Source of the DNA: Pseudeuparius sepicola
Taxonomy: Eukaryota; Arthropoda; Insecta; Coleoptera; Anthribidae
Assembly (NCBI GenBank): GCA_963920635.1
Contig: OY987305.1
Span: 23,088,876-23,152,875, forward strand
Length of the DNA: 64,000 bases
Direction: 5' to 3'
This document shows positions 43,746-54,126 of the stretch, in pieces (position 1 is the stretch's first letter; every line of letters begins with the position of its first letter). Under the pieces are notes generated by a model. The model was not told where the DNA came from and did not search any database. It worked only from the letters and a program-made list of their open reading frames with translations. Made by a program: the position numbers and the translations under genes.

Positions 43746-44590
43746 CAGAAAAAATTCATATTTGCGAAGATTTTTCCGGGTGGCCCTTCTTAAATAGAGA
43801 CCCTGTATTTTTGTCCTTAACTTTTCCAGAACACCCTGTATATAAATTCTGAAGCTTGATTCGGACTCTCCAGAGAAAACTGCATCATCCTGGTTTTAAG
43901 CTGGTCTTTTTATTTCAAAAACTAAGGATATAATCGGACTTTATTTGAGACACCTAATATACCCTGAAAAAGTTTCTCTTTTTGCAATGCGAAAAACACA
44001 ATTATATTATATTTATAAAAATAATTAATTGTATGACTAGTGCAAACAGTGCATATTTGTTGCACGAGGCATGAAGTTTTCAGCTCGAGACGCAGTCGAG
44101 GTAACTTCATTTCCAGTATTTTTTTGAATTTTGTTTTCTTTATTGCCTGTGAAGGTCTCAGGTTCTTCACTTAAAACTCTTTTTCGAATTGTTGTGAACT
44201 TTCCGGTACTGGTACTTGGTTCACCTTCCAGAATTTGAGCAGCTATTTCAGTTTTTTTTTAGAAATTGACTCCTCAATGTTGCCCTCAGCTACAGTTGAA
44301 GATTTCCATCCTCCATGGCGTTTTAATGTTAACAGGTCTGCCCCAGATTCCACAAGCAATGTTGCAGAAGATCTGCGAAAACAGTTCCCTGTGTATTGAA
44401 TTGGGTTTTCAATCTTTAAGTATTTTGCAATATCACTTGGAATTTTACTAAAAGTATTTACACCAACAGGTTGAACGGAGCATTTTCCGTTATAATATCT
44501 TATAAAAATCTAGCGTGACTGGCAGACTGGAGACGAAGGGGTGCATTTTTGCGATACATTTCATCAAAATTAAAACTTCTAATTTTACCG
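43746..44590. other. No gene seen; spacer with transposon-end remnants
   Basis: GACCCTGTAT and CACCCTGTATA (43798, 43833) look like ends of CAGGG-type mariner MITEs. Otherwise there is nothing recognisable. Confidence 0.4.
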
Positions 44591-44597
44591 CTAATAT

Positions 44598-45229
44598 GTG
44601 GCTAACCTTCTTGGAATCGCTCAATCATCCGTTAGTAGAGTGCGGCAGCAAGGTACAGAGAGACAGGTGACTATGAGAGACAGGCGGGACAAGGGCGAGG
44701 AAGGATCACAACTGCCGCGGACGACCGATACTTGCGACTTACGGCACTTAGAACTCGTCACTGCACTGCAAGGATGCTTCAATCAAGTCTTTTTGAGGCC
44801 ACAAGAGTGCATATTTCTGTTCAAACCTTTAGAGACCGGCTACGTGAAGACAATATTACGGCTAGAGTTCCTGCAACAGCACCTCTACTCACCAGAGAAC
44901 GTCGGGTGGCCAGGTTGCGTTTTGCTCGACAACATTCTGCATGGGATGTCGACGACTGGGCTAATATTCTTTTTTCTGATGAGTCTAGATTTTGTTTATA
45001 TGCATCAGACCGCCGTATACCGGTCTATAGACGACCTGGGGAACGTTACATTCAGTGCAATTTTCGTCCAAATATCCCATACGGAGGTAGCTCAATAATG
45101 GTTTGGGGTGGTATATCCTTAGAAGACCCAACGGAGTTAATACCACTTTCTGGGGCTCGACTAAATGATCACAGATACATAGTAGACATCTTGCAAGACC
45201 ATGTTTTGCCATACGGTCCCTTGTTGTAG
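44598..45229 (+). pseudogene. Tc1-like transposase, frameshifted and 3'-truncated
   Basis: The first frame (44598) has the helix-turn-helix LLGIAQSSVSRV. A frameshift near 44720 moves the reading to RLTALRTRHCTARML, then VSVQTFRDRLRE-like residues, NILFSDESRFCLY (first catalytic Asp), and IMVWGGIS. It stops after DHVLPYGPLL, so the DNARPH motif with the second Asp and the final Glu are missing. It is followed by AATAAA (45241). It cannot be active. Confidence 0.85.
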
Positions 45230-46160
45230 TTTTTATTTTTCAATAAATTGTGTTAATGTGAATAAAAACCCGTTCTCTTGGCTTTCGACGGTATTTATGG
45301 AAGAATTGAATTGAAATAGATACTTTGACATCTTAGTTTTTATCTAAAAATTATTACTTATTTGGAAAAAACAGCTAATGAGTATTACGCTTATGCGATA
45401 ATTTTCGTGCGGTGTGTATTTCACAAATCTTGTACACATTACACAATTTGCCTCACATTTCATATAAAAGGGTGATATAGTACAGTAAATCTAGATCACA
45501 TTTATGGATGATTTAAGGACCAAGCGGAAGGGAAAAATCCTCAAAATAATATTCTAAAGAGGAACCCTCTCAGGAATGACCGAAATGTAATTAAAAACTA
45601 CTAATTATTTGTGTAATTAATGTAGATATCAGATATGAGTGACTTCATGAAAACAATATTTTAAAATTGTTTTCTATGGCAGCATAAAATAGTAAACAAT
45701 AAAACTTGTATTTTTGTTGATAATTAAAAACAGAAAGAAAATGCATCATGTGGGATTTGAATCTACGATGAAATAAATGACGCTTTCATATGCACGCGCT
45801 TTTACCTTTTAGAATACATCCAATTCTGAAAATTATTTTCATGAAGTCGCTCATATCTGAAATTGATATTTGGTGCATAAATAAGTACTAATTAGTAAAT
45901 ACGGCCCCAGTTGATTTTAGAAATCGACCCACCAAATTAAAGAACACAAAATACTCATGAATGCATTAGGAGCCACATAGTGGCCCCATTCGACAAAGTG
46001 AGTATTTTGTAAAAATTTACTCTGTACAAATGTAAAGAAACTTAAAAAAAGAAAAATTGGGGGTCAGTCACATCCCGTGGCCACCCGGTATAAAGCAAAT
46101 AAGGAAGGGAGAATAGCAGAAACAAGAAACCTATGACCAAAACCAACAAAATTATCTATT
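45230..46160. other. No gene seen; AT-rich spacer
   Basis: No coding or repeat feature recognised. Confidence 0.45.
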
Positions 46161-46164
46161 AAAA

Positions 46165-46650
46165 AATATTTTCTTGAAATCGGCATTAAAATGTCCCAAA
46201 ATCGTCATTAAAAGCACAGAAATCGTACAATAATGTAGCCCATTATTGTACGATTTTTTCAATAAGTAGGCCTTGGCGAGATGTAAACATCAAACGTCAG
46301 ACGCGGAGAAATCGCCCGTCAAAAGTGACCAAATATTCAAAACCCGGCCGATAAAGGCTCATTTAACTTTTCGTACACATTGAGAAATTGTTTCCTATAG
46401 AAGCGCAATCCTTCAATATACATATTTTAGTAAATTTGAAAATCAATAGATTTGTTGTGTAGGCTGCACAAGAAGCAGCAGTTTGGTTTTTCTGTCAGAA
46501 GGTGCCGTACATCATTATACTTGTCCTAGGTAGAGCGATCGGTAAAGTCAAGCAACGCCGCGCGTAGTCGGTTCGTGGACGGGTGATCCCTTATTATTAT
46601 TTTCTTGCCTAATAAAACATTTTTTTTCCGATTTCAAGAAAAATATAATA
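46165..46650. mobile_element. 5S-bearing repeat, copy 2, with inverted ends
   Basis: The left end ATATTTTCTTGAAATCGG is matched inverted at 46628-46648 (CCGATTTCAAGAAAAATAT), so the unit looks like a roughly 490-bp inverted-repeat element. Near its left end TCGTACAATAATG/CATTATTGTACGA forms a hairpin. It is collinear with copy 1, which has lost the right terminus. Confidence 0.65.
46533..46592 (+). pseudogene. 5S rRNA-like segment, copy 2
   Basis: It has the same GCGATC...AAGTCAAGCAACGCCGCGCG...GGACGGGTGAT core as the copy at 6882, followed by TTATTATT. Only the internal-promoter portion of 5S rRNA is present. Confidence 0.65.
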
Positions 46651-46655
46651 TGTAC

Positions 46656-46767
46656 CTCGGCACTGAAGTTCTTTTTATGACTCATGTGGTTTATTTGCCT
46701 CGGCCAGAGGCCTCAGCAACTAAACTCCACATGAGTCATAAAAAGTTGAACTTCAGTGCCTTGGTAC
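46656..46767. repeat. Short palindromic MITE
   Basis: GTACC, GGCACTGAAGTT and TTTTTATGACTCATGTGG are followed after a short loop by their inverted complements, ending GGTAC. One arm also occurs at the right edge of the 5S-bearing repeat copy 1. Confidence 0.7.
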
Positions 46768-47960
46768 ATAAATAACTATTATAATTAATTGCAAAATTGA
46801 TATTATTGGAGAGAAACTGGGATGATATTTCTTCCAATTTAATTATATAACTAGAAATATCCACATTGATAGATACGTCTGAAGTTACTTTAGTTCTAAA
46901 TTCAAAGCTAGTTGAACTTTTATTGAGACTATTTAGGAGAAATGACACTGTGGAGAAAGTATAATCGCATCGATCTTAATTGAATTTAAATGTCTAAACA
47001 AGTACGAAATGACTCGGTGACAGGTTAGGTATACACTTTTAATATTTTGTTTCATAAAAGTATGTTAAAGATATTAATTTGACGATTGCGTGCGTTCAAA
47101 AATTTAGACAAGCAGTAATTATTCATTCATACATGCGGTAATCCAACAATCGGTATGCTACAAAACTTTAAATATTAGCATCGAAAACATTCCTGCCGTC
47201 GCCGTCGTCTTAGAACGCGCGATATTTACATTAAAATTCGGCAAATATTTTATTGCTGTGGAAAAATGTCGCCTGAAAAATTTGCATTCTGACAGAGTAA
47301 TAGGTCGGTTTTGAGCTGCCACTACCGGGCGAGATTTTCTCGCGCGAAACTTCTAAGTCTCTTTCGTCACGCCCTAACTACTAAAAACTAATTAAGGAAA
47401 AATATATGTTCCGAGTTTATAATGCCCGTGAACAATGGCAGCCGCAATAAACATAATTAACGAGTAATTTCACCACACAAGCTCGTTGAAAAGCACTTAC
47501 AAGGAATATCGCTTCATCAAAAGAAATGCATTAAAAGTTATAAAACCGAGGCAATTACTGTCTTCTCTCTAAGTTTATTGTCATCTGCAGATGACCTGCT
47601 TTCGTTAGGCATTTCAAGCTAATATTTTGAGTGCGGATTTCCAAAACCAAGAATGGATTATGAAATTTATCAGATGTCTGAGCAATGTAAGTAGTTTACC
47701 ACGTCCGGCGTATCCCGCCGTTGGTCATTTCTCTAAAGAAATCAGGTCAGGAAATTTCCCTATTGAAACGAAATACTGATTGAGCCACTTAATTATTCCG
47801 TCAAAACTGTCTATGACTTTCAAATCTATTGTAAATTTCAAGCTGGGGAAATCGTCTGGTTCCTTGGAGAGCGCCAACCGCCAACCAACCAACCTCGGTT
47901 ATGTTATAACTCATTATATATTACACAGGATGTACATTAAGAAAAATAAATTTATTTTCA
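46768..47960. other. No gene seen; partly unique spacer
   Basis: Apart from AT-rich DNA there is a GC-richer patch at 47190-47370 with CGCGCGAT and TCTCGCGCGAAA. No coding signature. Confidence 0.4.
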
Positions 47961-48549
47961 TTGGCAACCTATATATTTGAGGGTGCCATTTGATAGAGCA
48001 TATTTGTCTGCGTACCGCATGCTAAAGTCTTGTCATGTCAGAAAAGAAAATGTTGAAAAAATGAACAAGAATCTAGTTAAGCTTTCAAATTGGAGTCCTT
48101 GCTGAACCTGGCAGTATAAAAGATGGTTAATTTTCTACTAAATGTACTGAGAGTTCTTGGGAAATATTGTTACATTAATTTCAAATCCTGGTTTTTAATT
48201 CCTCAGTATTGTCTGGTCTGTTTTTTTTATGCCGCGTTTTTAAGACGGTCACAAAAAAGGAAATCTTATAATAGATTTAAGTCCGGAAACCTTGGGGCCA
48301 TTCAGTTCCAAAAAAACTGTCTGAGTATTATTTATTAAACGTCTTGGATACTCCTAGGGTTAGGAAGGACTTCAGTTTGAACATTTAAGTAACTATAATG
48401 TTGTTCATTATACTAAATAAATTAATTGTAGACCCATATAACATTTATTTTCCCGAAAATTTCCTGATGTAACATGACAAAACTATTAACCTGCTGCTTG
48501 CAGAGAAATATGCTCTATATCAAATGGCACTCTCAAAAATATAGGTTGC
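47961..48549. repeat. Inverted-repeat element, arms about 50 bp
   Basis: GGCAACCTATATATTTGAG, GTGCCATTTGATAGAGCATA (47961-48003) recurs inverted at 48506-48549. The loop is about 500 bp with no coding signature (71-codon frame at 48123-48338). Confidence 0.6.
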
Positions 48550-49178
48550 CGTTTGAAGAAGTTGACGATATCCGGAACAGTGATGATGTTACGTATGCGA
48601 GTGCCACTTCAAAAGATATGCGCTTTTCACATCATTTCCTTATTTTATGAACTGTATATTATATCCGTTCTTGTAAATTAATGAAAACGTGACCCTCAAA
48701 TGAATTACTGCTAAGTTTTCTTTGAAAACCCATGTCAATGGAGCAAGAAAATGGGTATTTACTCGACTTGAGGATTTTAATTCATTTAGTACCCCCCCAA
48801 ATTTTTATGGTGATGGAAACTGTAATGTATCGGCTATGCCATGCTAATCAATCATAAGGTTTTTACTATAGTTATAAAAAAAATAAATGAACGACTATCG
48901 TTTCGCTTGCATGATAAAGGAATATCTACATATACCAGGTAATAAAAACACATTAGCTGATTAAACGTGATGTTATAATGTTATCCTGCTTGACCACGTT
49001 TCACTCATCAATTTAGTGTGTACCATTTCCACCACAGAATCGTTTTCTTTACCGAAGCGTTTTTCATACCATTCAAAAGAAAACTACTTGGTAAGAAATT
49101 ATATTTTTATACTTTAATTTAATATGGAATTGAAACCTTTCATTGTGAGTTACACCTATCCAGATTTTCCTATTATAT
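48550..49178. other. No gene seen; spacer
   Basis: No coding or repeat feature recognised. Confidence 0.45.
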
Positions 49179-49715
49179 TGTACCAAATCTCAAAATTGAC
49201 AGTCCAAACTCGTTTTACAGTTTGGTCACAGCTTCTGACACCAAATGTACCAAATCTCAACAATAACAGTCCAAACTAGCTGCCTTGGTTACCACCTTTA
49301 TTCTTTAGCCTTCACAAATAAACTTTTCAGCTAGGTACTGTCACTGACCAAGAATATTCTTTCAGCTCCAAAAATCTCACTAAAATCGCTTCCCGCAGGC
49401 CTGATTCCCAGGGCTTATATTCAAATGGACGCCTGGAGACTACTCTAGAATATTACTGGCCAATGACAGATGCACACATCATAAATTTCTAGAAACTTAT
49501 GGAAGCTCTACAGAGAAAACAATAAAAACTAAAGGAAAATGGTTCCCTGGGGGCCCCAGGTCATCAAAGATGTGACGGAAAATGCCTCTAAGCTAATCAT
49601 AAAAATTATAAAACTGTAAGTAGAATACCGAAACTTAAAATTTATCTGCTAAATCTTTTAGTAGGTGAGAAAGCAGTGCAAACATCTTCAATGAAAGCTG
49701 ATATAACAAATTTAA
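49179..49715 (-). mobile_element. Solo LTR, family S, copy 3, interrupted
   Basis: From 49246 the sequence follows copies 1 and 2 (TGTACCAAATCTCAAC, then GCCTTGGTTACCACC and so on) until TTTAA at 49715. There a 3.2-kb transposon is inserted. The last bases of the LTR (AGGCATTTTCCGTTA) resume at 52925-52940. A second partial start of the same LTR (TGTACCAAATCTCAAAATTG) lies at 49179-49245, so its outer end was duplicated. Confidence 0.8.
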
Positions 49716-49984
49716 AGTACGATTCACGAATTATGGCGTACACGTTATCAATTTTTGTATCAATCAGAGACACAAGATCTATTCTTATAGGCCCAGAACT
49801 GATTTACTGCAAACACCCTTTTGTCTTTGATTAGTCGACATACGTTCGGCTGACTTCAATCCATCCGTGCATGTGTCAGACAAAGACGCCAATAGGTCGT
49901 ATAGCGTAGAGTTCATAACCGCCGACTCGGGAAGGATATGTCACTGTCACAGCATAAATTTAGAAATTTCCTAATAATCTTAAG

Positions 49985-51785
49985 ATGCCTGGCCACAGAC
50001 TTAATTTGCAAGCCAGAGAAATTGTAGCGAAGTTATTAAATTATTTCAAAGATGAAAAACGCAACGGAGGACCACTTTTACCAGTTCACCAGTCCAAGAG
50101 GTAAATTGCAAACATTATGGTAGTAGATAGTGATTAGGGAATCAAATATTTTTCAGCGTGTTTCTCAAGCTTCGGGCATTAGTTTACGCACTGTTTCACG
50201 CATTTCCCACGAAGTGCAGAGAGCAGAGGGTCAAGATGGTCCCCAGGAAAATCCAACTACTTCTGCCGCGAAATATGGACCTCGACAAAAAAACAAAACC
50301 ACGGACTTGCTAAAGGAAACGAAAATGGAAGTAAGAAATGTTATTTATAATACGTATTCAGAAAGTAAGTTTGCATTCTAGTTGAATTCGGTATGTGTGT
50401 AGTTAAATGATAAATTTTCTTTACGTTTCTACATTGCTATAACTAGATAGTCAGACTGTCACTTTACAATTTCAAGGCACGGTAAAATGTATAATTATAA
50501 TATATATAAAAGTAAAACCACACACAGACCTAATATTATAACTTCTCTAAAAAGGTGATGGTAAAACGCATTATTTTACAATAATTGAAATTTGGGTGAA
50601 TTCACCGGGACGAAAGGTCTGGGTAATCTGGTATATCTGGTTGCGTTTTACAAGTAGAATGTGTTAATGCAAGGAAAAGAGCAGAAAAAATATTCTAAAA
50701 TACAAAAGATATTTAGGAGTTTTGTATCTGGGTTAATGTTTTAGACACCAACTTTTAAATTAACAAATTACCTTTTTTTCATTCTTGCAAATATAAAAAT
50801 TTGCTTTCAATGTATTTGTTTTAGGGTTAAGGGTAGCTGGCATGGCTTAGAGTTAAACATATTATATATTTTTTAAATTTTAAATTCATTTATTATTTAC
50901 AGAAAAGCACATAACTCAGAAGACTTTGAGGGAGTAATTGGCTATTAAAGTACCGCTTGATATTAGTAAGTCATCCTTGGGTCGTTTATTACCACAGATT
51001 GGTTTTAAATATAAAAAGGACGACAACCGCAGGGCGTTAATGGAAAAGGGTCAGATTGTGTTGAGACGAGCAGAGTTTCTGCGGAAATATAAAAATAATT
51101 AAAACTCTGAGTTGAAGCGGCAAGTTGTTTTCCTTGACGAAACTTGGATATTTGCAAGAGGAAACCAAAAACGATCTTGGCAGGATGAATCCATAAACAG
51201 CGTTCGAAGACCTGAGGGATACCAGGGAAAGCGCTTTATAATTTTGCATGCTGGTCATAATAAAGGATTTGTGGACAACGCTTCCCAAAACTAGCTGACT
51301 ACCACGGAGACATGAATGGCGACATTTTTATAAAATGCGTTAAGGAAAAACTTGTCACTCATAGTCTTGGACAATGCACCTACCACAGCACTTTATTAGA
51401 AAGGCAGCCAAACCCATCGTGGAAGAAAGTAGAGATCTTACAATGGTTGCAAGATAACGACATATCTGTGGAGCCTCACCTATTCGAGGCAGAACTATTA
51501 GCATTGGCAAAAATACATGCTAAACCTGTTAGGTATGTGGTTGACGAATATTTAAGGGAACATGGCCACGAAGTATTGAGACTGCCTCCGTACCACTGCC
51601 AATTTAATGCCATAGAATTAATATGGTCGCAGGCAAAGCGTTTTTATGATGCTCACATAGGTGAACAGGGTTACGGGGATGGTAAAGTTCTTGCTCTATG
51701 GAACAGAGCTTTGGAAACGTGTAGGTACTGCAGAATGGTACAACAGAGAACATATCATGGATACTGTGCCAGAATTGGTATTTGA
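49985..51785 (+). pseudogene. IS630/DDE_3-like transposase gene, spliced, decayed
   Basis: An ATG at 49985 opens MPGHRLNLQAREIVAKLLNY. After a possible intron (50101-50156) comes a helix-turn-helix, RVSQASGISLRTVSRI. A second intron runs about 50365-50902 (GTAAGT to TTTACAG). The next exon reads with two stop codons to VVFLDETWIFARG (first Asp, about 51137) and ILHAGHNKGFVDNA. A frameshift leads to DYHGDMNGDIF, PNPSWKKVEILQWL and finally LPPYHCQFNAIELIWSQAKR with the catalytic Glu. The second Asp motif (DNAP) is out of frame at 51370-51381. The first splice join is also out of phase. It is clearly inactive. The domain order fits the Tc1/mariner-IS630 supergroup, or Sola-like given TTAA. Confidence 0.75.
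50441..50655. repeat. Direct repeat inside the TTAA element
   Basis: CATTGCTATAACTAGATAGT ... TTGGGTGAATTCACCGGG ... TCTGGTTGCGTTT is repeated in the same orientation at 52581-52810 near the element's 3' end. One copy lies within the large intron. It may be regulatory or a trace of a nested insertion. Confidence 0.7.
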
Positions 51786-51824
51786 ACTTAGACATTCAGA
51801 TGATGAGAGCGGTTCAGAATGATA

Positions 51825-51864
51825 TCCATCCATCCATCCACCCATCCACCCACCCACCCACCCA
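51825..51864. repeat. (CCAT)n/(CCAC)n microsatellite
   Basis: Alternating CCAT then CCAC tetramers directly after the transposase stop codon. Confidence 0.9.
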
Positions 51865-52049
51865 GTTGAAGCAGTCAAGAGGTCCGGCTAGTCAAAGCAA
51901 TCGCGAGGTTCCGCTAGTCACTTCTTTTTCCACAACGTAAATTTTTACAGGAATTCACCCAATCCAATACAGAGTAAGAAGAATGATAATTTCAGGCGTA
52001 TATAAATACGCCCGCCGCTTTGTTAGTCTCATTGTTAAAAATATACCTA

Positions 52050-52331
52050 GTTTAAAAATAAACTAAAAAAAACACGCTTTAATAGCAAATCCAACTGATA
52101 AGTAAAAAATAATAATAGCAAACCGAATTTTATTGTAAAAAAGAAGCGTGGGGTGCATGACATCAATTGTTATAAATATTTCATTAGTAGCTATTGATAA
52201 AAGTAGAGTTATCATAAAAATATAGTAAAAAGCACCCATGCTTTTTTTGCAATAAAATTTGGTTTGCTATTATTATTTTTTACTTTTTAGTTCGGTTTGC
52301 TATTAAAGCGCGTTTTTTTTGTTTTTTAAAC
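52050..52331. mobile_element. Nested MITE, about 280 bp
   Basis: GTTTAAAAA...AACACGCTTTAATAGCAAA and TAAAAAATAATAATAGCAAA in the left arm (52050-52155) are repeated inverted in the right arm (52233-52331). It lies in the 3' part of the TTAA element. Confidence 0.7.
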
Positions 52332-52944
52332 TATATTTTTTAATTTATTTTTGGTTTGATGTATCTGTTATTATTATACCTATGTACTTTATCTGCGTTC
52401 ATATATTTATTTCGAATTTTGTTTATTTACCCTATATTCTTTGTGTTTGATAAATTCTTAAAAGATGTGGTCATAATTTTGATTTTGGATTTAGTTGTAT
52501 CTACTTATCTTTTGTCTTTATAACATCCTTTTAGTTAGCTACGTACATACATAGTTAGCAACATACCCATACCTACCTACATTGCTATAACTGGATAGTC
52601 AGACTATCACTTTACAATTTCAAGGCATGGTAAAATGTATATAAAATATAAAAATAAAACCACGGACCTAATATTACAGCTTCTCTAAATAGGTCTGTGA
52701 TGGTAAAACGTATTATTTTACAATTAAAATTTGGGTGAATTCACCGGGTAAAACGCATTATGTTACAATTAAAATTTGGGTGAAATCTGGTATATCTGGT
52801 TGCGTTTACAAATATAAATTTTCCCCATTTAAATCTACGGTACTGGAGGATGCAGCCTCGATTTGCTTGATTCAGTGACGTAAATTGATGACGTGTACGC
52901 CATAATTCGTGAATCGTACTTTAAAGGCATTTTCCGTTAAGACA

Positions 52945-53420
52945 TACTTAATAAGAATACAAAGAAGGGCCTATGTGACTCTTTGGTTTTATCCCATTTT
53001 ACGCTTTGCGATGTTGTTTATGGTCATTGCTTGGATGCATTGACTTCGGGAATAATTTAGAAAATACAAAATAGCTGCGTGACACTAAGTTGTATTATTA
53101 CGAGGCGGCGTCACGTGTCTCATAAATTAAATGAGTTATCTTGGTTAAATATGGAAAATCGTAGATTAATCCATATATCTGTATTTTTTCATAAAATTGT
53201 AGTGACACGGACCCCTCCATATATCTATAATAAAATAAGGTATCGGTCAGATGTGCATAATGTAAATATACGCAGAAAATTAATAATTACCTACACCTCC
53301 TGATCATCAGACTGCCATATATGAAAGGTCCTTTTTGTTTAATATAGACAAGATCTATAATAATATTTCGCCCTCAGTGAGAGCATGTAACGTTGAAAAA
53401 TTTAAGACTTATTTTCAACT
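52945..53420 (+). pseudogene. CR1-type LINE C-terminal fragment
   Basis: Reading DSLVLSHFTLCDVVYG, IQNSCVTLSCIITRRRHVSH, LNELSWLNMENRRLIHI and FFHKIVVTRTPPY, this parallels the C-terminus of the LINE at 23694-24868 (DHVSDKINELKWLRVDNR, THSPPYL). Frameshifts and stops are present. It abuts the right end of the interrupted solo LTR. Confidence 0.7.
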
Positions 53421-53479
53421 TTTTTTTTTAACACAGAAAGATTTTTAGTACCTGTAATAATTATATATAATAAATGATG

Positions 53480-53649
53480 TTTAGTGGCATATCAGGTAAG
53501 GATATCAATATAACACCTAGCCGATGGAACCCATATCTCCGGTAGCTTAGTTGGTTAAAGTGCCTACGGCCACACTAGGAGTCCCGGGTTCAAGTCCCGG
53601 CTGGAGTGCATTTTTTTCAATTGATATCCTTACCTGATATGCCACTAAA
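53480..53649 (+). mobile_element. Palindrome-bounded tRNA-like repeat, copy 1
   Basis: TTTAGTGGCATATCAGGTAA and GGATATCAAT at the left are the exact inverse of the right end. Between them lies a tRNA-like sequence. About 170 bp long and without protein coding, it looks like a MITE or SINE that carries a tRNA head. Confidence 0.7.
53536..53607 (+). pseudogene. tRNA-like sequence, copy 1
   Basis: TCTCCGG pairs with CTGGAGT except at the first base. The T-arm CCGGG-TTCAAGT-CCCGG is perfect. The D-arm reads GCTTAGTTGGTTAAAGTGC. The anticodon stem has one mismatch, and the loop GGCCACA (formal anticodon CCA) has G instead of U33. A pol III promoter (A and B boxes) is present, but it is unlikely to be a functional tRNA. 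Confidence 0.65.
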
Positions 53650-53849
53650 CATAATTTATTATTTATAATTATTGCAGGTACTAAAAATCTTTCTATGTTT
53701 CATATTCTGGCTTTGACATTGTAGGTTAGAATTTCCACGTTCGATACTTGCATTAAGTCGCTATATGTCGAATATTGTGGGTGGAAGAACAAATAGGAAG
53801 TTTACATAACCAACAATAATGAATGGTTTCCCTACACCCTCTAACCCCT

Positions 53850-54063
53850 TCTAGTAGCTGTAGACGACGCCGAAGTCTTCTACATCTCACCGCTACTAAC
53901 TATATATCAATTGGAATAAATAACACCTAGCCGATGGAACCCATATCTCCGGTAGCTTAGTTGGTTAAAGTGCCTAAGGCCACAGTAGGAGTCCCGGGTT
54001 CAAGTCCCGGCTGGAGTGCATTTTTTTCAATTGATATCCTTACCTGATATGCCACTAAACATA
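53850..54063 (+). mobile_element. tRNA-like repeat, copy 2
   Basis: It starts GTAGCTGTAGACGACGCCGA, passes through CACCTAGCCGATGG, the tRNA-like core and the same right end as copy 1 (TACCTGATATGCCACTAAAC). This copy and the one at 18085-18310 show the full left body that copy 1 lacks. Confidence 0.7.
53946..54017 (+). pseudogene. tRNA-like sequence, copy 2
   Basis: Nearly identical to 53536-53607 (anticodon arm CCTAAGGCCACAGTAGG). The same departures from a functional tRNA apply. Confidence 0.65.
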
Positions 54064-54126
54064 ATTTATTATTATTTTTTTAAATCAGTAGTACAAGTAG
54101 TCGGTATTACATATTGTGTTTATATA

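Larger units (their letters stand above)
49716..52920 (+). mobile_element. TTAA-flanked DDE transposon, 3.2 kb
   Basis: The terminal inverted repeats start AGTACGATTCACGAATTATG and are identical for about 30 bp at both ends. TTAA lies on each side (49712-49715 and 52921-52924). The target was inside a solo LTR, and comparison with the intact LTR copies fixes the insertion point. Because the target is the palindrome TTTAAA, the duplication could also be read as six bases. It encodes a degraded DDE transposase. Confidence 0.85.

Noticed and set aside
53536..54017. Functional tRNA genes (formal anticodon CCA, as for Trp)
   Set aside because: U33 is replaced by G, the anticodon stem has mismatches, the acceptor stem has an end mismatch, and the same sequence occurs as a dispersed repeat.
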